Position numbers and translations under genes: made by a program | DNA from: Dermacoccus abyssi | GTDB taxonomy: Bacteria; Actinomycetota; Actinomycetes; Actinomycetales; Dermatophilaceae | Assembly (NCBI RefSeq): GCF_003515945.1 | Contig: NZ_QWLM01000004.1 | Location: 186,001-250,000, forward strand | Direction: 5' to 3' | DNA length: 64,000 nt | Notes under the pieces: model-generated | Seen by the model: only the letters and a program-made list of their open reading frames with translations | The model's database searches: none | Told to the model about the DNA's origin: nothing | Part shown: positions 58,771-64,000 of the stretch, piece by piece | Position numbering within the stretch: the first letter of the stretch is position 1 | How the letters are laid out: each line of letters opens with the position of its first letter

Positions 58771-59343
58771 GTGACCGAACGAGCGCAGCGCGCGGAGCAG
58801 TTGCCCGTGGAGCGGGCGCGGGTGCTCGCCGACACCCCCACCACGGCGCCGACAGCCCTCTTCGCCGTCGACCTCGATGCGCTCGAGCTCGGCGATGCGG
58901 CGCCTCTGCCGCGCGGGTTCGACCGGCTGAGCGAAGCCGCGCCGCTTCGGCGTCACGACCTCGCCGCGGCCGGTGACGAGGTGCTCGCGTGGGGCCTCCA
59001 ACTCGGTGCGGGGATGACCGTGCGAGCGAGTGACACCCCGATCGTCGCGGGCGCGCTCGTCGTGCTCGGACTCGGCGTCGGGCGCCTCCGACTCCCGATT
59101 CCGTGCCTCGTCGTCGAGGTGATCGACGAACCCGAGCGACGCGGCTTCGTCTACGCGACGCTGCCCGGTCACCCCGAGTGCGGCATCGAACGCTTCCTCG
59201 TCGAGCGTCGGGACGACGGCGTCTGGGTCCGCATCGACGCCATCAGCCGGCCGGGATGGCTCCTGACGCGTGTGGGCGCTCCCGTAGCGCGTGTGGCACA
59301 GCGCTGGATGACGCGCCGCTACCTGCGCGCGTTGGCGCGCTGA
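58771..59343 (+). CDS. DUF1990 family protein
   Basis: 190 residues. GDEVLAWGLQLGAGMTVRAS, VVEVIDEPERRGFVYATLPG, HPECGIERFLVERRDDG and SRPGWLLTRVGAPVARVAQ form the DUF1990 signature. No assigned function. GTG start at 58771. It converges on the small DUF2283 gene. Confidence 0.85.
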   Translation: MTERAQRAEQLPVERARVLADTPTTAPTALFAVDLDALELGDAAPLPRGFDRLSEAAPLRRHDLAAAGDEVLAWGLQLGAGMTVRASDTPIVAGALVVLGLGVGRLRLPIPCLVVEVIDEPERRGFVYATLPGHPECGIERFLVERRDDGVWVRIDAISRPGWLLTRVGAPVARVAQRWMTRRYLRALAR

Positions 59344-59358
59344 ACGGACGGAACTGGC

Positions 59359-59625
59359 CTATCGGTCGAGACGTTGCGCCGCCGCGAGCACCTCGGGCGC
59401 GAGCATTCGGCGGGCTCCCAGCACCTCGACGCCCACGAGTCGGCCGTTGGCATCGACGTCGAGCACGACGTCGATGCCCGGCTCATCGCCGGTGTCGACG
59501 GGCACGCTGCGCGCCACGCCGCCGACGCCCGGATCGGGGCCGAGGGCGACGTACGCCGCGTCAGCCTCGGCATCGAACGTCAGCCGCGCCGCGCCCTGCA
59601 GCGCGTCCGGCCAGGGTTCGCTCAC
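59359..59625 (-). CDS. DUF2283 family protein
   Basis: 88 residues: ARLTFDAEADAAYVALGPDP, then DVVLDVDANGRLVGVEVLGA, the DUF2283 pattern (D-x-E-x-DxxYi... DxD..G.iVGiEil). The GTG start overlaps the stop of the HAD gene by GTGA, so it is cotranslated with it. Function unknown. Confidence 0.8.
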   Translation of the reverse strand: MSEPWPDALQGAARLTFDAEADAAYVALGPDPGVGGVARSVPVDTGDEPGIDVVLDVDANGRLVGVEVLGARRMLAPEVLAAAQRLDR

Positions 59626-60506
59626 AACAACGAGCGCAGGACGTCGGCGGCGCCGTCGTCCTCGATGGAGGCGGTCACCTCGTCGGCGGCTTCCTTCACC
59701 TCGTCCGGGGCCTGGCCCATCGCCACGCCGCGCGCGGCCCACTCGAGCATCTCGAGATCGTTGCGCTGATCGCCCACGGCGACCGTGTTCGACGGCTCGA
59801 TCTCCAGCTTTCGTCGCACCAACTCCAGCGCGGAGGCCTTCGAGACGCCCTCGGGGTTGATGTCCATCCACGCCGTGTAGCCGACGGCGTAGTTGACGTG
59901 GTGCAGACCGATGCGATCGGCGAGTTCGAGGAAGTCCTCGCTCGTACCGGACGGCGAACGGAACGTCACGCGCGTCACGGGCTCCGACATGAGCTCCTCC
60001 CACTCCACGACGGTCTGCTCACCGTCGAGTTCCCCGTCGGGGAAGGGCGCGGTGACCTTGAACCCGTCCGGCCCCTCGACCGCGATGACGGCGTCCTCCC
60101 ACTGCCCGCGCAGCATCGACAGCGCCGGCGCGGGGTCGAACGTCACCCGGTCGACGATCTCGTAGCCCGCGTCGAGCGAACTGTCGAGGCGCAGCGTGAT
60201 GGCACCGTTCGAGCACACGACGTAGCCGCGGTCGAGGTCGAGCATCCGCAGGATCGGCGTCGTCGCGACGACCGCACGCCCCGTCGACAGAACGACATGG
60301 TGGCCGGCGGCGACGGTGTCGCGCACGGCGTCGCGAGTCGCGTCGTGCATGGTGCCGTCGTACTGCAGGAGAGTGCCGTCGATGTCGAGGCAGACCATGA
60401 GCGGTGGCCATTCGTGCGAGCCGGCACCTGCGCCGGGTCGGGCGCTGTTCGCGGCCGCAGCCTCGGGAATGACGGGCGTCGTGTCGTCGGACGGAGTCAC
60501 ACGCAC
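59622..60506 (-). CDS. HAD family phosphatase (Cof/IIB type)
   Basis: 294 residues. Motif I VCLDIDGTLLQYDG with the nucleophile Asp, motif II VVLSTGRA, motif III Lys in GVSKASALELV and motif IV VAVGDQRNDLEML are all intact; a large type IIB cap lies between II and III. Acts on sugar or nucleotide phosphates. An N-terminal 35-residue extension is Ala/Pro-rich, so a start further in is possible. GTG at 60506. Confidence 0.9.
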   Translation of the reverse strand: MRVTPSDDTTPVIPEAAAANSARPGAGAGSHEWPPLMVCLDIDGTLLQYDGTMHDATRDAVRDTVAAGHHVVLSTGRAVVATTPILRMLDLDRGYVVCSNGAITLRLDSSLDAGYEIVDRVTFDPAPALSMLRGQWEDAVIAVEGPDGFKVTAPFPDGELDGEQTVVEWEELMSEPVTRVTFRSPSGTSEDFLELADRIGLHHVNYAVGYTAWMDINPEGVSKASALELVRRKLEIEPSNTVAVGDQRNDLEMLEWAARGVAMGQAPDEVKEAADEVTASIEDDGAADVLRSLL

Positions 60507-60584
60507 ACCCTACGCGTCGCGCCTTCCCGCGAACGTCACGGCGTGAGTTGCACGGGCGGCAGGAGGAAGGACGAACAGACGCCC

Positions 60585-60616
60585 AGGGCCCCTTCCGATC
60601 GCTCGGAAGGGGCCCT
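60585..60616 (-). terminator. Terminator after the Gln/Gly/Tyr-rich gene
   Basis: Perfect 14-base stem AGGGCCCCTTCCGA / TCGGAAGGGGCCCT with a four-base loop, 17 bases past the stop. Confidence 0.8.
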
Positions 60617-60632
60617 CGTCAGGTAAGGCAGA

Positions 60633-62030
60633 TCAGTGGTTCTGGCCGAACCCGCCCTGCGGGGCCGAGCCGTACTGCTGGCCGTTGCCCTGACCGAACT
60701 GCTGCTGGCCCTGCTGGTAGCCACCGTTCCACTGCTGGCCGCCGTTCGTCGCCGAGGCGCTCGAGCCCTTGCGGCTCTGCAGGAACGCGACGACACCGAC
60801 CGCGAGCGCCGCGAGCCCCGCGAGGAGCGTCAACCACACGCCGGCGCCGATCGTCGCCGAGTAACCGGATGCGGCGCCACCGTCACCGACGGCACTGGCC
60901 GTGCTCGGGAACTGCAGGATGCCGATGATGAGCAGCACGACGCCGAGGGCGGCCGTGACGATGCCCGTCACCTTCGCGTTGAGCTTGCCCAGAGCGGCGA
61001 GCACGCCGGCCACGGCGAGACCGATGGCGAGGATGAGGACGAAGATGCCGCCCGTGTTGCTCGACTCACCGAGCGTCGGGTTGGCCGAGTTGCTGTTGCC
61101 GCCGATGCCGTTGAGCGCGACGGTCTCACTGCCCGACTTGAACGTCACCCACGCGACGAACGGAGCGATGAGCGCCAGGAGGGCTGGCAGGAACGGGCCG
61201 AACTTCGCCACGGGGGACGCGGTCGAGGCGCTCGAGGTCTTCGTCGGCTGGGCCGACTGCGACTGACCGTACGCGGCCGACGTGTACTGGCCCTGCTGGC
61301 CGCCGTGCGCCGGGGTCGTGTGCTGGCCCGAGCCGTACGTCTGGCCGCCCTGGGGCGACGAGCTGTACTGACCGGGCTGCGCGTAGCCACCCTGCGGAGC
61401 GGAGTTGTACTGCCCACCCTGCGGCGCCGAACCGTACTGCTGGCCGCCCTGGGGCGAGGAGTTGTACTGCTGACCCGCGCCGTACTGACCCTGCGGAGCG
61501 GAGTTGTACTGCCCACCCTGCGGCGCGGAGGCGTACTGCTGACCTCCCTGGGGCGACGAGTTGTACTGCTGACCCGCGCCGTACTGACCCTGCGGAGCGG
61601 AGTTGTACTGCCCACCCTGCGGCGCCGAACCGTACTGCTGACCCGCGCCGTACTGACCCTGCTGGCCCGCAGCACCCGGGTAACCCAGCGCGTAGGGAGC
61701 CGACTGCTGCTGGGCGATGGGCGCGCTCGGGTAGGCCTGCGATTGCGCGGACGCGTCGTTCGCCGCACCTTGGCTGGACGACTGACCGGCGCCGGGCGCG
61801 AACGACGCCTGCATCGGCGACTCCGCACGCTCGGGGGACTGCCCCGGCTGAGCTGCAGCCTGCGGCTGGTCACGGTAGGCCACCTGCGTGGCATCGTTCT
61901 CGAACCGCTGGGTGTTGTCGTGCGCCGGATTCGGCTCAGCCGCCGGCGTCGAACCGCCCGCGATGCGGGTCTCTGCCTCTGAGTCGCCGCCGCCCCAGGT
62001 GGAGGCGGGCTTCTCGTTGTTGTCGCTCAT
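60633..62030 (-). CDS. Gln/Gly/Tyr-rich repeat protein with membrane helices
   Basis: 465 residues. Residues 1-110 are acidic and disordered; about 115-260 are a prion-like low-complexity region built from 33-residue units (QYGAGQQYNSSPQGGQQY then SAPQGGQYNSAPQG). A membrane part follows with helices FGPFLPALLALIAPFVAWV, FVLILAIGLAVAGVLAAL, IVTAALGVVLLIIGILQF and VWLTLLAGLAALAVGVVAF, and the C-terminus repeats the same low-complexity words (QQYGSAPQGGFGQNH). No enzyme motif. CGGGAGGG precedes ATG. Probably an envelope protein with cytoplasmic sticky tails; role unknown. Confidence 0.8.
   Translation of the reverse strand: MSDNNEKPASTWGGGDSEAETRIAGGSTPAAEPNPAHDNTQRFENDATQVAYRDQPQAAAQPGQSPERAESPMQASFAPGAGQSSSQGAANDASAQSQAYPSAPIAQQQSAPYALGYPGAAGQQGQYGAGQQYGSAPQGGQYNSAPQGQYGAGQQYNSSPQGGQQYASAPQGGQYNSAPQGQYGAGQQYNSSPQGGQQYGSAPQGGQYNSAPQGGYAQPGQYSSSPQGGQTYGSGQHTTPAHGGQQGQYTSAAYGQSQSAQPTKTSSASTASPVAKFGPFLPALLALIAPFVAWVTFKSGSETVALNGIGGNSNSANPTLGESSNTGGIFVLILAIGLAVAGVLAALGKLNAKVTGIVTAALGVVLLIIGILQFPSTASAVGDGGAASGYSATIGAGVWLTLLAGLAALAVGVVAFLQSRKGSSASATNGGQQWNGGYQQGQQQFGQGNGQQYGSAPQGGFGQNH
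61393..61659 (-). repeat. In-frame 99-base tandem repeats
   Basis: Units at 61393-61491 and 61492-61590, then a shortened one of about 69 bases to 61659. Each encodes 33 residues of the Gln/Gly/Tyr-rich region. Near identity at the DNA level points to recent unequal crossing-over. Confidence 0.85.
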
Positions 62031-62090
62031 GCGACCCTCCCGTGTCGAGATGCTGAAGTGTGATCTGCGCCCAAATCTACCGGGGAGCCC

Positions 62091-63299
62091 TCACGCCTGC
62101 AGCTTGAAGGCCTCCTTGTAGCTCAGGCGCCCACCCGTCTGCATGACGCTGCGGCTGTAGAGGCGCGTCGCGACCCGAGTGATGGCGACTGCAGCGACAC
62201 CCGCGATGACGAGCGCGACGAGCGGCTCCCACCAGGCTGCATCGCCGGTGATGACGCGCGCGGGCATCGCCACCGTCGAGACGACCGGCACGAACGAGGC
62301 CACCTTGAGGGCCGTTCCGGTGAGCATCATGCCGAGCATGAGCACGACGACGACGAGCATCGTCACCGGCTGGGCGGTCGTCTGGACGTCCTCGCTGCGT
62401 GACGCGAGCGCGCCGGCCACCGCGAACATGCAGGCGACGACGAGGAAGCCCGCGAGGAAGAACACGACGAACCACCCCGAGGCACTCGCCACGGTGCCGA
62501 TGAGCGTGCTCCACCGTGTCTGCGACAGCCCGATGAGCGCTACGCCGACGAGCAGCGTCACCTGGGCCAACGCGAGGACGGCGTTGCCGATGACCTTACC
62601 GGCAAGCAGGTGCTTGAGCGGCACCGCGCTGGCCAGGATTTCGACGATGCGTGACTGCTTCTCCTCGACGACGCTCTGCGCGATCGGCATGCCGAAGATG
62701 AAGGCGACGAAGTAGAACAGGAACGCGAAGACGAAGGTGACGAGCTTGCCCAGCCCGGCGTTGACGGATCCGGGGTCGAGCCGTTCGTCCGTCACCCTCG
62801 CTCCGCTCGAGAGCTCGGCGAGATCGACGCCCTGAGCCTTCGCGTTCGCGGCGAGCGTCTGCTCCGCGGCGGCGCTCGTGACGAACTTCTTCACGTCGGC
62901 GTCGACGTCCTTGTCACCGACGAGCGTCCAGCCGCCGGAGGTGGGCAGGAGCGCCAGATCGGCGCGACCGCTCTTGACCGCGTCGCGGGCGTCGGCGGGC
63001 GACGACGCGGAGACGCTCGTGTACTCGACCTTGTCGTGGTCGGCCTTCGCCGCCTTCTCGGCGGCGTCGACGAGTGAGCTTCCCGAGAGCCCGGCCGCGT
63101 TCTTCTGCGTCACGACGGCGATGGACGACGTAGGCGTCTTGCCCGAGAGCCAGATCTGGACGCCGAACGTGCCTGCGACGAGCAGGAGCGTCACGACGAG
63201 CGACATGAGGAAGTTCTTGTCCCGCGCCTTCACGGACAGTTCGCGCAGGGCGACGATCTGCCAGGCGGGGCGGGTCTGGGTTTCTGCGGCGGCGTTCAT
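62091..63299 (-). CDS. ABC-2 type transporter permease (NatB-like)
   Basis: 402 residues. Helix LMSLVVTLLLVAGTFGV after a basic N-terminus, an extracytoplasmic domain of about 130 residues, then five helices including VTFVFAFLFYFVAFIFGMPI followed by SVVEEKQSRIVEILASAV, the ABC-2/NatB signature. Together with the ATPase next to it an exporter of NatAB type (sodium, lipid or peptide efflux) is likely. ATG 63299 is four bases from the ATPase stop. Confidence 0.9.
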   Translation of the reverse strand: MNAAAETQTRPAWQIVALRELSVKARDKNFLMSLVVTLLLVAGTFGVQIWLSGKTPTSSIAVVTQKNAAGLSGSSLVDAAEKAAKADHDKVEYTSVSASSPADARDAVKSGRADLALLPTSGGWTLVGDKDVDADVKKFVTSAAAEQTLAANAKAQGVDLAELSSGARVTDERLDPGSVNAGLGKLVTFVFAFLFYFVAFIFGMPIAQSVVEEKQSRIVEILASAVPLKHLLAGKVIGNAVLALAQVTLLVGVALIGLSQTRWSTLIGTVASASGWFVVFFLAGFLVVACMFAVAGALASRSEDVQTTAQPVTMLVVVVLMLGMMLTGTALKVASFVPVVSTVAMPARVITGDAAWWEPLVALVIAGVAAVAITRVATRLYSRSVMQTGGRLSYKEAFKLQA

Positions 63300-63302
63300 T
63301 CC

Positions 63303-64000
63303 TCAGGCCACCTCTCGGTAGATGTCGGCGAGTTGGGGCACGATCTCGTGGAACTCGCGCACTCGGCCGCGCTCCATGGCGCTGCGCAGGAGCTCGTCGG
63401 CGGCTGCGTCGCCGTTCGCGCGCGGCAGTTCGAGCAGGGCAACCGGGCCGTCGACGTCGGCGACGAAGATGCCGAGCGAACCGGCGACATCGCGCACCCA
63501 CCCGGCGTCGGCGTCGAGGACGAGGCGGTGGCGAACGCGACCGCGGCGGCGCAGATCCTGCGCGCGCCCTTCGGCCACGACCTCGCCGCGCGCGAGGATG
63601 ACGAGCCCGTCGCACAACCGCTCGACGAGGTCGAGCTGGTGGCTGCTGAACAGCACCGGCACGCCACGCGCCGTGTACTCGCGCAGGAGATCGGCCATCG
63701 CGTCGACGGCCTGCGGGTCGAGGCCGCTGAACGGCTCGTCGAGGATGAGCGCGGACGGTTCCGCGATGACGGCGGCCGCGATCTGCACGCGCTGCTGGTT
63801 GCCCAGCGAGAGCGATTCGAGCTTGTCCTTCGAACGGTCGGCGAGACCGAAGCGCTCGAGGAGGTCGAGGCCGCGCGTGCGCGCCGCCGACGCCGTCACG
63901 CCGCGCAGCTGAGCGAGGTAGACGAGCTGGTCGATGAGCGGCTGCTTGGGGTAGAGGCCGCGCTCCTCGGGCATGTAGCCGATGGCCCGACGCTCAGCCG
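63303..64000 (-). CDS. ABC transporter ATPase (NatA-like), 5' end outside window
   Basis: 232 residues visible; the frame is open at the window edge. IGYMPEERGLYPKQPL is the region after the Walker A, followed by the signature LSLGNQQRVQIAAAV (S-L-G-N-Q-Q), Walker B ALILDEPFSGLDP and the switch HQLDLVERLCD. Walker A lies beyond position 64000. The 90-residue C-terminal domain is typical of NatA-like ATPases. Operon with the permease downstream. Confidence 0.92.
   Translation of the reverse strand, partial: AERRAIGYMPEERGLYPKQPLIDQLVYLAQLRGVTASAARTRGLDLLERFGLADRSKDKLESLSLGNQQRVQIAAAVIAEPSALILDEPFSGLDPQAVDAMADLLREYTARGVPVLFSSHQLDLVERLCDGLVILARGEVVAEGRAQDLRRRGRVRHRLVLDADAGWVRDVAGSLGIFVADVDGPVALLELPRANGDAAADELLRSAMERGRVREFHEIVPQLADIYREVA

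Noticed and set aside
61393-61659. Regular repeats that might suggest a CRISPR array
   Set aside because: Units are directly adjacent without variable spacers and encode an in-frame protein repeat.
9711-62079. Shared words GCCCAAATTTACCGG (near 9714) and GCCCAAATCTACCGG (near 62069)
   Set aside because: Both lie upstream of minus-strand genes and can be explained as similar -10 regions (TAAATT, TAGATT); two occurrences are too few to claim a regulon.

Overview
The window is GC-rich (about 70%), densely coding DNA from an actinobacterium. The gene families present (DUF222/HNH 13E12-type protein, LppX/LprG-like lipoproteins, DivIVA-domain proteins, BsaP, Rex- and Zur-type operators, GTG starts and apparent leaderless promoters) fit Micrococcales, perhaps the Dermacoccaceae/Intrasporangiaceae. 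That placement is inference; no rRNA, tRNA, phage, transposase or CRISPR array is visible.

Layout. 1-7.7 kb: a translationally coupled acyl-CoA dehydrogenase / APH-type kinase / histidine phosphatase operon, an alpha/beta hydrolase, galE, two methyltransferases and a GNAT enzyme, with traces of a local duplication. 8-11.7 kb: a DUF222-HNH gene with a LexA-type SOS box, and argS. 11.8-15.1 kb: four paralogous lipoproteins in tandem. 15.2-30.5 kb: cytochrome bd oxidase genes cydAB and the cydDC exporter, pulled about 9 kb apart by a dihydroxyacetone kinase, an aldehyde-stress operon (aldehyde dehydrogenase, DoxX, DJ-1), a frameshifted Na+/H+ antiporter, a PKD-like surface protein and gene debris that includes a piece of a second cydD. 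30.6-37.1 kb: two adjacent DivIVA-domain proteins with a shared C-terminal motif, then a TetR/MMPL pair. 37.1-39.3 kb: a zinc-starvation cluster of cysteine-poor ribosomal proteins (L33, L28, L31, L32, L36, an S14 stub and a broken COG0523 GTPase) around one Zur-like operator. 39.3-48.1 kb: biotin genes bioB-bsaP and bioA-F-D, interrupted by a nuclease-like gene bounded by two copies of a palindromic repeat; bioD runs by overlap into galT-galK. 48.1-55.1 kb: VOC protein, purB and a DUF350/DUF4178/DUF2617/lipoprotein/SpeE operon. 55-64 kb: NAD(P)-binding/TspO fusion, CPBP protease, VOC protein, SpoU RNA methyltransferase, HAD phosphatase, a Gln/Gly/Tyr-rich membrane protein and an ABC exporter.

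How parts work together. CydAB is the high-affinity terminal oxidase and CydDC the ABC exporter needed to assemble it; a perfect Rex-type operator in front of cydA and a CRP-like site in front of cydD suggest control by redox state and cAMP/CRP. The Zur-like operator would switch on zinc-free ribosomal proteins from two divergent arms. BioA, BioF, BioD and BioB, with BsaP as the expected BioB partner, make the late biotin pathway. GalE, GalT and GalK complete the Leloir pathway although galE is 40 kb away.

A notable global feature is gene damage: single-base frameshifts in a lipoprotein, the antiporter, the COG0523 gene and a small membrane protein, paired compensating shifts in the PKD protein, and in-frame TGA codons in the COG0523 gene and in speE, plus at least six gene fragments. 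Some of this may be sequencing error; the fragments and the nonsense codons look like real decay and rearrangement.
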